This document shows positions 31,346 through 43,570 of a stretch of 64,000 bases of DNA, piece after piece. Each line of letters starts with the position of its first letter. Within the stretch, counting starts at the first letter, position 1. Source of the stretch: Schistocerca nitens. Taxonomy: Eukaryota; Arthropoda; Insecta; Orthoptera; Acrididae. The position numbers and the translations under genes were made by a program. Under the pieces are notes generated by a model, which searched no databases, had not been told where the DNA came from, and saw only the letters and a program-made list of their open reading frames with translations. The stretch spans positions 114,731,501 to 114,795,500 of the forward strand of contig NC_064614.1 of the NCBI RefSeq assembly GCF_023898315.1, in the 5' to 3' direction.

Positions 31346-31955
31346 TCATCTCACGAGAACGTTTTTTGCCCCTCGATGGTCTAGGGTTAGGTTATAAGTC
31401 AAATGGTACGGTAACCAAGCAAGGTAGCATACGAATGTAAATATTTTATTATACATGACGTTAAAAAGAGCATTTAGATCGACATCGACGAATGAGAATT
31501 CGCAACGTACCTGTTTGTTGGGCATTTTAATTAGAAGACCGTCTGCAAAAGTTATTTGCAGATTCCTCGTGTGTGCTGTAAGTAAAATCCTTTCTTGGAA
31601 ATTTATTTGCAATCTCAAATTTTCTGTGCCTTCCCTTTTCATGCATTTATAGAAAATATGAATAAATACAATATATAAGCATTATTTTGGTTCATTTGCG
31701 GTGAAAATTACAAAAAAGTTTCGGGATTGGAATTCGCTCTCAAAACCTTCGGATTACCGTTCTGCACCCTTTCCTCAGCGCCCGCCGCTGCCTGGAAACT
31801 CCGATGACAAATGGCTCATGTCTCCCCGGACTCGAGCCAAAAATGCTATTTTTTCCAATGCTTGGCCATCTGAAGCTACCGCTTCTTTCATTTGCGCATC
31901 TTCTATAAATGTGAACGAAATCGGTGATGACATGGAGGCGCGGTCTCCCTTCAAG
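31346..31955. other. Unassigned sequence
   Basis: A 98-codon minus-strand frame (31346-31642) has no recognisable domain. Confidence 0.3.
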
Positions 31956-32860
31956 TCTACATCTACATCAACATCTACGTCATACTCCGCAAGCTACCTA
32001 CCATTGTGTAATGGAGGGAAGTTCTGATTATACTAACTGATCCCTTCCTCCCTGTTCCACTCGCGAGTGGCGTGTAGGAAGAACATTGTCGGTAAGCCTT
32101 TGTATTAGCTCTAATATCTCGGATTTTCTGACCTTGGTCACTTCGCGAGATGTAGGCGGAGGGAGTAATATGTTGTCTGACTCTTCCCGGTAAGCGCTCT
32201 CTCGAAATTTCAGTAGCAACCCCCCCCCCTCCCCCCCACCCCATGATGCTCAACGCCTCTCTTATAGCTTCTGCCACACTGGAGTTTGTTGAACATCTCT
32301 GTAAAGTTCTCTCGCGGACTAAACGATCTTGTGATAAAACGCGCCTCTCTTCTTTGGATCTTCTATATTTCTGTCAGTCATATCTGGTAAGCATCCCAGA
32401 CTAATGAACAATACTCAAGGATCGATCGAACAAATACCTTGTAAGTCACTTCCTTCGTGAATGAGCTGCATTTCCATATGATTCATCCTTCAATACCTCT
32501 GTCATTTACTTTTCCTACTTTTATTTTTATATGGTCATTCCACTCAAAGTCACTCGGGATAGTTTCTCGTAGATATTTTACGGCTGTTTGTCATCAATAG
32601 TGTAGTTGCATAGGTGTGCATTTCTTTTCCTATGCATAAGCTTCATATTAAAATTACTTTACGTTCAGGGCCCTTGTGAGAGCCTGCACAATTCATTAAC
32701 CCTCTACAGATCATTCTGCAAATCGATCCTCTCCACAACCCGTAGAAGCCTGTAACAGGAATTGTGAAACACCCCGTATAGTACATGAAATGTATCCGCA
32801 GTTGGAAATAGGAACAACCATCCGATATAAATGGTAGTGACGACAGTGAAAATTTATGCA
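31956..32860 (-). pseudogene. CR1-like LINE C-terminus and 3' end
   Basis: The reversed 3' UTR end (CTACATCTACATCAACATC then ACTCCGCAAGCTACCTACC) begins at the left. Upstream on the minus strand are C-terminal remnants (LLKFRESAYREESDNILLPP) and degraded RT sequence to about 32860. A C-rich run at 32220-32243 interrupts it. The segment CATTCTGCAAATCGA(T) near 32713 recurs at 43440. Confidence 0.6.
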
Positions 32861-33508
32861 AGGCTGGGACTCGAAACCGCATTTCCCGTTTTATGCTATT
32901 GGTCGTCTTATCGCTTGGACTATCCGTGCACAACTTACGGTCTGTGGTTGTTCCTGCTCAATAACATGTACTCGTATACACATTACGTAATTCCCGTATA
33001 GGAGAGGAAATTTTAATTGAAAGTCGCTGCCCGGTATCGCCGAATAAATACGACGTTGCAGTACCTGTGCATGTTCGAGGGAATTCCATCGTCCTTCTTT
33101 TCCGTCTGAAAGAAATTTATTTTATTCAAACTGAGAATATGTTAAAGAACTCTGCAGCACACCGATGTTAACCCTGAGTTACTATCAATATTTTTGACTA
33201 TCATGATTATTAGTATCTCCGTTAACTTTGATTCAATTGTTCATGGTAATTGTTTTATATACATTCATTTCAATTTGTTTACAACTGCTTTAACCTAAAT
33301 ATGAGGTATAAGAAACCCAGAAACTCATAAAAACATATTTATTTTAATGTCTACATTTTTTTTCAATTCTCAATGCAGAGGTAATTTTAAAGTAACAAAT
33401 TTGCCATTTTAGTAGTAACTCTTCTTTTTTGCTTCAGCTGCCTGCCCTAGTTGATTAAGGTCCAAATTAATCTCTGAAAGGGGAAATGTAAACAGCCATT
33501 ACTTTATA
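32861..33508. other. Unassigned AT-rich sequence
   Basis: Nothing recognisable up to the TA at which the next mariner element begins (33507-33508). Confidence 0.3.
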
Positions 33509-34848
33509 CCGGGCTATTACAAACGATTGAAGCGATATCATAAATTCACTGTAGCTCCATTCATTGACATATGGTCACGACACACTACAGATACGTAGAA
33601 AAACTCATAAAGTTTTGTTCGGCTGAAGCCGCACTTCAGGTTTCTGCCGCCAGAGCGCTCGAGAGCGCAGTGAGACAAAATGGCGACAGGAGCCGAGAAA
33701 GCGTATGCCGTGCTTGAAATGCACTCACATCAGTCAGTCATAACAGTGCAACGACACTTCAGGACGAAGTTCAACAAAGATCCACCAACTGCTAACTCCA
33801 TTCGGCGATGGTATGCGCAGTTTAAAGCTTCTGGATGCCTCTGTAAGGGGAAATCAACGGGTCGGCCTGCAGTTAGCGGAGAAACGGTTGAACGCGTGCG
33901 GGCAAGTTCCACGTGTAGCCCGCGGAAGTCGACGAATAAAGCAAGCAGGGAGCTAAACGTACCACAGCCGACGGTTTGGAAAATCTTACGGAAAAGGCTA
34001 AAGCAGAAGCATTACCGTTTACAATTGCTACAAGCCCTGACACCCAATGACCAAGTCAAACGCTTTGAATTTTCGGCGCGTTTGCAACAGCTCATGGAAG
34101 AGGATGCGTTCAGTGCGAAACTTGTTTTCAGTGATGAAGCAACATTTTTTCTTAATGGTGAAGTGAATAGACACAATGTGCGAATCTGGGCGGTAGAGAA
34201 TCCTCACGCATTCGTGCAGCAAATTCGCAATTCACCAAAAGTTAACGTGTTTTGTGCAATCTCACGGTTTAAAGTTTACAGCCCCTTTTTCTTCTGCGGA
34301 AAAAAAAAACGTTACAGGACACGTGTATCTGGACATGCTGGAAAATTGGCTCGTGCCACAACTAGAGACCGACAGCGCCGACTTCATCTTTCAACAGGAT
34401 GGTGCTCCACCGCACTTCCATCATGATGTTCGGCATTTCTTGGAGATTGGAAAACCGATAGATCGGTCGTGGTGGAGATCATGATCAGCAATTCATGTCA
34501 TGGCCTCCCCGCTCTCCCGACTTAACCCCATGCGATTTCTTTCTGTGGTGTTATGTGAAAGACTCAGTGTTTAAACCTCCTCTACCAAGAAACGTGCCAG
34601 AACTGCGAGCTCGCATCAACGATGCTTTCGAACTCATTGATGGGGACATGCTGCGCCGAGTGTGGGAGGAACTTGATTATCGGCTTCATGTCTGCCGAAT
34701 CACTAAAGGGGCACATACCGAACATTAGTGAATGCCTAATAAAACTTTTTGAGATTTTGTATGTGTGTGCAAAGCATTGTGAAAATATCTCAAATAATAA
34801 AGTTATTGTAGAGCTGTGAAATCGCTTCAATCATTTGTAATAACCCTG
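33509..34848 (+). pseudogene. Mariner-superfamily element, transposase broken twice
   Basis: Flanked by TA (33507-33508 and 34849-34850). Termini are GGGCTATTACAAACGATTG at left and its near inverted copy (CAATCATTTGTAATAACCC) at right. The transposase starts at 33680 (MATGAEKAYAVLEMHSHQSV). HTH and linker are WYAQFKASG, STGRPAVSGE and VPQPTVWKILRKRL. LVFSDEATFFLNGE is the first Asp block. A frameshift falls in the A run at about 34300. VYLDMLENWLVPQLE and FIFQQDGAPPHFH give the second Asp. A second break precedes WPPRSPDLTPCDFFLW (third Asp) at 34501. It ends near 34727. Related decayed copy: 52401-53230. Confidence 0.9.
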
Positions 34849-34869
34849 TACTTCACAAAAATTTCAATT

Positions 34870-36760
34870 TCTAAGGTATTGTTGTTCGTAATAAAGTTAC
34901 TCTTTGTTGCATTGTACACATAATGTCTTCTGTTGAGAGTGGTTTTTGCAGACAGATTTGTTGCATCTTTAACAAGTCACCTACACTTTTTTGTCATTTA
35001 TTTCTTGAGCAAAAGTTACATCTTTGGCGCTTTTTAGGTCCACATGGGTTTGATGGTTGGAACTGTTCTTCCAAACGAAATGCTGAACTAATTAATGTTT
35101 TAAAACGTGTTGATAGAATTCATACAGTAGTACGTTGTTTCATGTGCTTTTCAGTTAGAGTTGTTGACAGGTCTTTCATAAATTGACAACGTGACATCTT
35201 TCTGTTAGGATTAGAGTAATGCCATATTACGTAACTGTTAACAATAGCAATATCCATTACAGCCTCCATATGGTTAGTGGCCACCTTTTACATCTCCTTC
35301 CACATTTATAGAGAGCACACTTCTGATCGAGAACATCTGCGGCCCCCTTTGTAGAATTGTAAAATAGAATAATATCAGGTTTACCACTCACCTGATCAAT
35401 GTCCTTCTCATGATGCATTTATGATAGCATGACTACTGATTTACTTTTCTTGGGGACATTGTTAAGCCCTTTGTGAAACAAAATTTTGTATGTTCCACTT
35501 CATATGATTTGTTGGGCAAGAATTCTGCCAGGATTTCACTTATCTGTTTTCGAAGTGTACCGACATATGTCAGGCTAATCTTTTGTAACACACTAGCCAG
35601 TTCTACAGAGGTGAACAAGTTCTCTCCACTTACGTTTCTGTTTGTCTTAACAATAGGCTGAACCAGCTTAAGAACAGATTGTGTTGGGATGCTTGGTTTT
35701 GATGGATTTGGCGTTGTCGCCTTCCCTGAATAAATAAAAGCGTTTAGCAGATGGTAGTATTTTGCACAACACAAATACATAATTTTTAACTCATTTTTTG
35801 AGGTTTGTTTTTTAGATATACTCTAAATGAACAGATTCCACGAAAACCTACTACTATTTCATCAACTGTTGCAAATTGTGAGCAGCTCTAATTTGCTGCG
35901 GAATTGGATGTAAACTTGTTAAGCAATTCAGAAATAGCTGCCAACTTGTCACTTGATTGTTTTCTTTGTTCTCTTGTTGCTCGGCTATCAAATCTGATAA
36001 CAGACAGAAGAAAAAGAAACCGTTCCTGGGACATTGTTGCTCTAAATATTGGTCTTCCTGTTAGCTCCGTAGCAAAAACCGGGTCTTCACTCTCATGATT
36101 AGATTTACAAGCACCTGTGAGATCAATCAATCCGAAAAAAGCTCGCATTTCTTCTGGAGACACATGATCATCACTAGTCGCAGTCACACCGTAATTTACA
36201 CTCACTTTAGGAATTTGTGCGTTTGTGTGACCTACTGTAGTATTTAGCATATCATCTGTAGTAAGCAGAGACCATGCTTCAAATGGAATAGAAGGCTTAC
36301 CTCCCTGAGCAGGTCGAATCAGTCCCGGTAATTGTTCAATAATATTAGATTTTCTCGTTCTAGAACTACTGGAAAAGTTACGCGACCATTTGAACCTGTT
36401 TTTCCCATAGTACTAACTACCGTAATCATTTTCCGAGATTTCGTCTTCTGAGACATCCAAATGAGAAATTATTGTGTGTTCATTGTGAGCACTGTGTTTA
36501 CTTTCACAATCACTTATATCGGAAGCATGCCCCTGGCTTCGTTCTTATTCTGCATATTCATTTTCTGTGTTATCTAAATAGTCCATAACCTCTTCCGCCG
36601 TCATAACATGCCCGTCGATGCGAATAGATTCACTACTCATTGTAAAATCACACACACAACTCAGAAAACACAGTGGGATATTCAGAAATAATGTGCACGT
36701 AAGTACTATCCTGCGGTCTTCAGTGACCCCAAAATCCAATTACTCTGTAACAAACAATGT
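34870..36760 (-). pseudogene. piggyBac-type transposase remnant
   Basis: On the minus strand from the right: an acidic N-terminal piece (MTAEEVMDYLDNTENEYAE) near 36545-36605, then VSPEEMRAFFGLIDLTGACK (36110-36170), RPIFRATMSQERFLFLLSVI then RFDS, and KLAAISELLNKF. After a gap come YYHLLNAFIYSGK, TNRNVSGENLFTSVELASVL and LTYVGTLRKQISEI (35520-35760), the conserved D/E-x-W/F-F-T and TYVGT blocks of DDE_Tnp_1_7. Reversed C-terminal pieces (DVLDQKCALYKCGRRCKRWP) extend to about 35250-35360. Frames are broken. TTAA ends were not located. Confidence 0.85.
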
Positions 36761-36944
36761 CACGACTTGCACTAACGCGTTTCCTTGAAAACAATTGACT
36801 TCTAAGAGAATACATACAATCTTTGGCACAAGAGCGGCGTCATTACAGAAATAAATAAGATAATGTTTATGCTGTGCTCAAAAATTACCCCACGATAGTA
36901 ATTGTGAGTTAAGCTAATTAAGAAGCCAATGTCGTATAGCACTG

Positions 36945-37431
36945 TCTCTAAAACCGAATTTGGATTCCATTCGGACCTGGCGACTTGTTTTCAACTCTTT
37001 CAGCTGCTTGACTATACCAGGGAAGCCTATAACTATGTCATCCATACGGGAGTCTTGTAACGCCAAATCGACGGTATGTCCGATCCACCTGTCTGAACGA
37101 TTTCTTAAACGCGAAATTTAAAGCTTTGGATTTCCTTTCGCTGTTTTCTACAGCCACGCTAGGCTGGTCGACGAGCGACTGGATAGAAGCCTTCAATAAG
37201 CTTACTTGGGACCAGAATTTTCTCGGGTTCTCAGCAAGACCTTTTCCTATCGTATGACGGTGAATATTGTATGCTCAGCACATCGATCTTTTTCCAGACG
37301 CACAAATTTCTGCTAACTTTTACCTGTCGTCATTTGTGCGCCCTTTTTTGAACCTGGAGTGCAACAGTTTCTCCGTGCTCGGGCATTTTCCGAATTTATT
37401 TATTAAACCACGGTGGGAATTCTCCATCACA
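36945..37431 (-). pseudogene. CR1-like LINE, RT-side half of a split copy
   Basis: Reading right to left: GEFPPWFN-like start, KLLHSRFKKGRTNDDR, AENPRKFWSQVSLLKASIQS, and KSPGPNGIQIRF, equivalent to KASGPDGIPLRF in the copy at 24.5 kb. The part that should precede it is at 40910-41130; the 3.5 kb between is an RTE plus its own insertions. Stops are frequent. Confidence 0.7.
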
Positions 37432-37440
37432 AATCAACTT

Positions 37441-39471
37441 GTTGTTGTTGTTGTTGTGGTCTTCAGTCCTGAGACTGGTTTGATGCAGCTCTCCATTCTA
37501 CTCTATCCTGTGCAAGCTTCTTCATCTCCCGGTACCTACTGCAATCAACACCCTTCTGAATCTGCTTAGTGTATTCATCTCTTGGTCTCCCTCTACGATT
37601 TTTACCCTCCACGCTGCCACCCAACGCTAAATTTGTGATCCCTTGATGCCTCAGAAAATGTCCTACCAACCGGTCCCTTCTTCTTGTCAAAGTGTCACAA
37701 ACTCCTCTTCTCCCCAACTCTATTCTATACCTCAAATGGCTCTGAGCACTATGGGACTTAAATTCTGAGGTCATCAGTCCCCTAGAACTTCGAACTACTT
37801 AAACCTAACTAACCTAACGACATCACACACATCCATGCCCGAAGCAGGATTCGAACCTGCGACCGTAGCGGTCGCGCGGTTCCAGACTGTAGCACCTAGA
37901 ACCGCTCGGTCACTCCGGCCGGCTATATTCAATACCTCCTCATTAGTTATGTGATCTACCCATCTAATCTTCAGCATTCTTCTGTAGCACCACATTTCGA
38001 AAGCTTCTATTCTCTTCTTGTCTAAACTATTTATCGTCCATGTTCCATTTCCATACATGGCTACACTCCATACAAATACTTTCAGAAATGACTTCCTGGC
38101 ACTTAAATCTATACTCGATGTTAGCAAATTCCTCTTCTTCAGAAACGCTTTCCTTCCATCGCCAGTCTACATTTTATATCCTCTCTACTTCGACCAACAT
38201 CAGTTATTTTTCTCCCCAAATAGCAAAACTCCTTTACTACTTTAAGAGTCTCATTCCTTAATCTAATTCCCTCAGCATTACCCGACTTAATTCGACTTCA
38301 TTCCATTATCGTCATTTTGATTTTGTTGATGTTCATCTTATACCTCCCTTCAAGACACTGTCCATTCCGTTTAACTGCTCTTCCAAGTCCTTTGCTGTCT
38401 CTGATAGTTTTACAATGTCATCGGCGTACCTCAAAGTTTTTATTTCTTCTCCGTGGATTTTAATACCTACTCCGAATTTTTCTTTTGTTTGCTTTACTGC
38501 TTGCTCAATATACAGATTGAATAACATCAGGGAGAGGCTACAACCCTGTCTCACTCCCTTCCCAACCACTGCTTCCCTTTCATGCCCCTCGACTCTTACA
38601 ACTGCCATCTGGTTTCTGCACAAATTGTAAATAGCCTTTCGCTCCCTGTATTTTACCCCTGCCACCTTCAGAATTTGAAAGAGAGTATTCCAGTCAACAT
38701 TGTCAAAAGCTTTCTATAAGTCTAAAAATGCTAGAAACGTAGGTTTGCCTTTCCTTAATCTTTCTTCTAAGATAAGTCGTAGGGTCAGTATTGCCTCACG
38801 TGTTCCAACATTTCTACGGAATCCAAACTGATCCTCCCCGAGGTCGGCTTCTATCAGTTTTTCCATCCGTCTGTAAAGAATCCGTGTTATTATTCTGTAG
38901 CTGTGACTTATTAAACTGATAGTTCTGTTATTTTCACATCTGTCAACACCTGCTTTCTTTGGGATTGGAATTATTATATTATTCTTGAAGTCTGAGGGTA
39001 TTTAGGCTGTCTCATACATCTTGCTCACCAAATGGTAGAGTTTTGTCAGGACTTGCTCTCCCAAGGCCGGCAGTAGTTCTAATGGAATGTTGTCTACTCC
39101 TGCGGCCTTTTTTCGACTCAGGTCTTTCAGTGTTCTGTCAAACTCTTCACGCAGTATCGTATCTCCCATTTTATTTTCATCTGCATCCTCTTCCATTTCC
39201 ATAATATTGTCCTCGAGAACATCGCCCTTGTATTGACCCTGTATATAATCCTTCCACCTTTCTGCTTTCCCTTCTTTGCTTAGGACTGGGTCTCCATCTG
39301 AGCTCTTGATATTCATACAAGTGGTTCTCTTCTCTCCAAAGGTCTCTTTAATTTTCCTGTAGGCAGTATCTATCTTACCCCTAGCGAGATAAGCCTCTAC
39401 ATCCTTACATTTGTCCTCTAGCCATCCCTGCTTAGCCATTTTGCACTTCCTGTCGATCTTACTCAGCACAT
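37441..39471 (-). pseudogene. RTE-type LINE inserted in the CR1-like LINE
   Basis: The tail is at the left as (TTG)n reversed. The C-terminus NQSQD is at 37463 and RT blocks continue rightward: FEMWCYRRMLKIRWVDHITN, TLRYADDIVKLSE (catalytic DD) near 38400-38440, EKGVRQGCSLS-type near 38540, FRRNVGTREAILTL near 38800, and KKAAGVDNIPLELLPALGE near 39050-39100. The upstream segment reaches KMAKQGWLEDKCKDVEAYLA at 39380-39440. Frame breaks near 38330, 38715 and 39002 kill it. A SINE splits the C-terminal domain at 37734. Confidence 0.88.
37734..37923 (-). mobile_element. SINE family A inside the RTE
   Basis: Minus-oriented full copy. The flanking RTE text CTATTCTATACCTC (about 37720-37733) and CTATATTCAATACCTC (after 37922) is an imperfect target duplication. 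Removing the SINE restores the RTE reading VLNRIG...EKR. Confidence 0.9.
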
Positions 39472-39472
39472 A

Positions 39473-40907
39473 CACTGGTGTCCAAAATTAAAGCAACGAA
39501 CGGAAAATTTGCAAGGTTGCATTTATTTTGTCACAAAACAGTATAAACAGGTGATAATAAAGTAGAAACAATGTAAAGAATGAAGAACGTAAACAACTGA
39601 AACATGCATAGTGGCAGACAAAAATGTTATTTGTTTTTCTCAACCTAACATACTTGCACATGCATTCCGACAACTGGTTAATGTGTTCAGTATGGAGTGT
39701 GTCCGCCTCTGGCAGAAATACAGGCCTGACAACGATGGGGCATGCTGTGGATCATGTAATAAGTCTTATGTCAAGGCAGTAACGCCCATTCTCCCTGCAG
39801 AGCTGCTCGCAAGTCTTGGAGAGTAGTTGGTGGATGCTGACGCAACGCAGCCTGTCTCCCAGGTGCATCCCAGACATGGTCTATGGGATTCGAATAGGCA
39901 GAGCGAGCAGGCCACGCCATGCGTGCAATAACATCCTCTCGCAAGAAAACATCAGCCACCTGTGCTCTATGAGATCGGGTCATTATCGTCCATCACTACG
40001 AATTCTGAGCCCACAGCACCTCGCAACAACCGCACATGGGTCCCAAGATCTCGTCGCGATACCTGACCAGAGTTAAACCTTGCCGATTAACCTGTTCAAT
40101 TTCATGAAGAGGTGTTTGAGTGGTCAGCATAATCTATGCGAACATCGTTAGGGATCCTCCTCGATATCGGTCTTTCTCTACAATTTTCGGGTCCAGAAAT
40201 CGCGTTCCACGCTCCCCCCAGATGCGAATCTGCGTGAATCACTCTCTAGACCAATTGGGGACCCATCTGTGAAAAGAAGATTGGCCCACTGTTCGACTGT
40301 CCAGGTGGAAAGCTGACGATTCCACTCTAGACTTTCCCTTCTGTGAAGACATGTCAGAGGTGCACATACAACAATCTCGACAATAAAGGCCACTCTGCCG
40401 AAGCTTTCTGTACATCGTTTGCCTCGATGCACCACGGCCAGTGGATGCTGCGAGGTCAGATGTCAGTTTCTGTGCAGTACTAAGGCGGTACTGTCGTGCT
40501 CTTACATCTAAATAACGGTCCTCCCTTTCTGATGAAACAATCGGTCGGCCCTGCCCTGGTCTTCGGAATACAGCTTCGGTCTCTATGAACCGTCACTACA
40601 CCCGAGAAGCAACAGAACCATCGGGCCATATCAGTTTCTGACTGGCTGCTTCCATTCTTCCTATGACCCTTCACCGTAGAGAGTCTGGTAAGTGTCCTGT
40701 CTGTACCGTACTGCACTGTTTGTGACTATGTAGACAGCGATTGTGGTTGCGGGGCTACTCGGCAAAAACTAACCCGTTTGATAGGTGCCCTGGCTTCATC
40801 GTTGGCGTCGTTGTCCGTCAACGAGAATGACATCTTGCGTGCTATATCGAGAATTAGACAATGGATAGGGAAGTAGCAGTTTATTGCATCAATTTTGGAC
40901 ACCAGAA
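39473..40907 (-). pseudogene. Tc1/mariner element at the RTE 5' boundary
   Basis: TA at 39471-39472 and 40908-40909. Ends CTGGTGTCCAAAATTAAAG and CAATTTTGGACACCAG. The minus-strand transposase is degraded: SHRAQVADVFLREDVIARMA near 39920-39980, WPARSAYSNPIDHVWDAPG near 39860-39920 (from W-P-A-R-S-P-D-x-N-P-I-E), WANLLFTDGSPIGLESDSRR near 40220-40290, and an N-terminal block to 40716. This is the complete-ended relative of the truncated copy at 9282-10560. Confidence 0.85.
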
Positions 40908-40909
40908 TA

Positions 40910-41130
40910 CTTCCCCAGAGCTCGATTTACAATCAGTTTAAACTTGCCCCATAATTCCTCTACACTCATCATATTGGAGATAAGTGGTGTCAATTCATTC
41001 CCTAAGTGGAATGCTAACAACTACTTATCTGCTCTTTCTAGCAAAAATACTCTCCTAGTGTTCTTTCTGGATTTATTAACTTTAGTAACCAGCGTCACTG
41101 TGATTGCTGTCCCTATGCTGACACTGTCGT
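40910..41130 (-). pseudogene. CR1-like LINE, endonuclease-linker half of the split copy
   Basis: Minus strand reads KNTRRVFLLERADK then MSVEELWGKFKLIVNRALGK. It aligns with QRRVFLFGRANK...LWSEFEGIG...LEKYVPSK of the 23.8-24.0 kb copy. It is therefore the upstream continuation of 36945-37431. Confidence 0.65.
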
Positions 41131-41251
41131 TTAGGTCAGGCTAGTTTGTAGTATGTAGCGAAATATTTTTATTTCCAATTTCCTCACAGTATCACCTGCA
41201 AACAGGGCTGATTCTCTCTCTTCGGATTCGAATAAAATGACACATCATTAA

Positions 41252-42386
41252 GGGGAGGTTTACTATCTTTGGCCCGGAAAAAGCATGTTCTTTGAGAATT
41301 TTTTTCTCGGGATGTGTTATAGATATCGATATCAAAATATGTCAAAATATTTATTGGTATCTCCTCTTCAAAACTGGATTTTTTTCGACCAGAAATGTCG
41401 AAGAGCAGTGGCGGAAGTGCCGTCGGAACGAAATAAAATCTCGATGTAGACCTCCACGCACGGTATGTCACAGGTTAGCCAGCTCGTCTGAAATCAAAAT
41501 TGAATTGGCGTTAGCGAAGTATATGAAATTCTTTAGGAGTTGTACCTCGCTTAAGATATTTGGACCATAGGAAACAAAATGGCGGCCATTTGAAAAAATA
41601 CGTTTTTTTATCGATTTTTCGAATTCGCCGGCCAAGTAAAAATATTTATAGTTGATGGATCGGAATAAAAATATTACAACTCCTAGACAATTTAGTTAGC
41701 GTTTCCGGAAACAAAGAATCATGCCAATCGGTTCAGTAGATTTGAAGTTACCATGAAAAAAGTCCTTTCGAGGAAAACACGTTTGAAGTTTTGACTGCAT
41801 ATAAATGCAATATTATGCAACGTACGTTCACTCTGCTATTACGGGTCCATAAACTAGTCCTTCCTCTTCCTCATAGATGGCCATCCTGCGCTGCTCCAGA
41901 GCCGCTCGTACGGCCGGTGACAAATGGTTTTCGGCCGCTTGAGTCCGGTGGTCGTCCGAATGCTTGGCGAACTGCGTCGAATAGAGCCCCCGGTGACGTC
42001 CATCGTTGTCATGGTCTTCAGAATTTCTGAATACCCTTCGTTGAAGCTGCTCACTGCCAGGACAGTCGCAATCTCCACAGTCTTCGCACCAGAATGCAAA
42101 TGCTTGGGGGCTAACTTCCAAACACACGCGTTCAAACTTTCATTTGAATGTTGTTTGTTTCCTCCCAAGCACCGGTACAATAACTCGTCCTCCGAAAGAA
42201 AAAAACTGGTGCGTGAAAAAGGTCAATTTCAAACAGGTGCATTTTTTTGTTCAACCTCGAATAACAAACATTTCCGTTCCATATTCGGAAAAACCGTTTC
42301 AGGGGTGGACTCTAAACACTTTTATGGATACAAATATGCAATTTAAAAAAATTGATTTTTTGAATCAAAAGATAGTAAACCACACT
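41252..42386 (-). pseudogene. TTAA-flanked Kolobok/Mutator-domain transposon, internally deleted
   Basis: TTAA lies at 41248-41251 and 42387-42390. Inverted ends share GGTTTACTATCTTT (41257-41270; reversed 42368-42381). The interior encodes on the minus strand RCLGGNKQHSNESLNACVWK, LAPKHLHSGAKTVEIATVLA and VSSFNEGYSEILK (42060-42170), then IRTTTGLKRPK and a basic tail. This resembles the C-terminal CLxxxTQNxNESxN..W...K...G..T.EIA..AV..FN.G block of a Mutator-like transposase domain. TTAA duplications fit Kolobok. Only the C-terminal part remains. The superfamily name is from memory. Confidence 0.55.
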
Positions 42387-42390
42387 TTAA

Positions 42391-43254
42391 TTTAAGAACT
42401 TACGAGTACATTGGGCCAATTATCGAACCGTGTAGGACTGCCATTGCAAAATCTCCCCCCTGCAGTTGATATGCCGTCTCTCTTCGCTTTACTCGGACAA
42501 GCTACTGTTACTTTCTGCATTTTGTTTCTGGAATAAAAACTAAACGACGCATATGCTGAATGATGTATTCCAGAGAAACTTGACATCTCTAATGAAATAT
42601 TATCTCTCTTCAAATACAAGTCATTGACACAGTCAAAACCTTTCGACAAATCAGAGTAGAACCAAAACTGATGATATTTTATTATTTGCAGCAGATGAAT
42701 AGAGGAACCAATTGAGGATAGAAACCCATGTCCAGAAACGTCAATGACATCACAAAGAATGATGTTAGGGGCCAGTGACCATCACTAGGTCATCCGTCGG
42801 GCAGCAGACTTGAGTTTCTAAGTGAAGGACTGGAAGCAGAAATTCTTGCTATGTTCCTGACAGTATTCAGTATAGCTTTAGAAACCTACACACCTGTCTC
42901 TATAACCAGGCGTTGATTCCTGCAACTTGGACGCTATGGAGTAGCGATAGAACACACGAATGAAACAAGCCCCTGCGGTTTGATCAACTGTATGAATGCT
43001 TTCACTCGGTCTCTGCGTTTACGTTATTTCACTTACAAGCTTTCTCAACCTTTTCGGTTATATATAAACTATGACTTGGAATACCAACTTTTATGAAGAC
43101 AGATAAGGTATTTAATTTCGAGGAGAGATAAATTAAAAGTATATTTCTAAAAATTAAATATTTTCAGAAGTTAAGTATCTATTTACTTAATAGATGTTTC
43201 ACACTGCGTCAGTCTGAAAGCCATATTATTCTTCGAGAATCAAGTTTGCCAAGG
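42391..43254. other. Unassigned sequence
   Basis: An 85-codon minus-strand frame at 42392-42649 has no recognisable motif; the rest is AT-rich and featureless. Confidence 0.3.
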
Positions 43255-43265
43255 TCACCAGTAAT

Positions 43266-43570
43266 TATTATTACTAGTATCATCGGTTTCGATAGATCTA
43301 CGCTGTCATCATTGGATCCTGTAACAGTATTAGATATAGTCGATTTCGTTTCCGGTGTATGCGCTGTATATTTCATTTATTTTATGTTCAAGGTCAACTG
43401 CCACAGCCTGCCCCATTCATCAATCCTTTGCAGGTCATTCTGCAAATCGAACCGCTCTACAAACCGTAGAAGAGTGTAAAAGGAATTGTGAACACTCTGT
43501 ATAGTGTATGAAATGTTACAAGATCCGATGATGACAGCGTAGATATATCGAAATCGGAAATAGTAATAAA
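43266..43570. repeat. ~50 bp inverted repeats flanking a LINE-like scrap
   Basis: ATCATCGGTTTCGATAGATC, TACGCTGTCATCATTGGATC and CTGTAACA (about 43279-43326) return reversed at about 43514-43560. The centre (43380-43505) includes CAGGTCATTCTGCAAATCGA, also found at 32710. Each arm read outward contains TGATGACAGCG...ATCGAAA, recalling hammerhead-type Penelope ends, though the first core position is not C. Confidence 0.55.
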
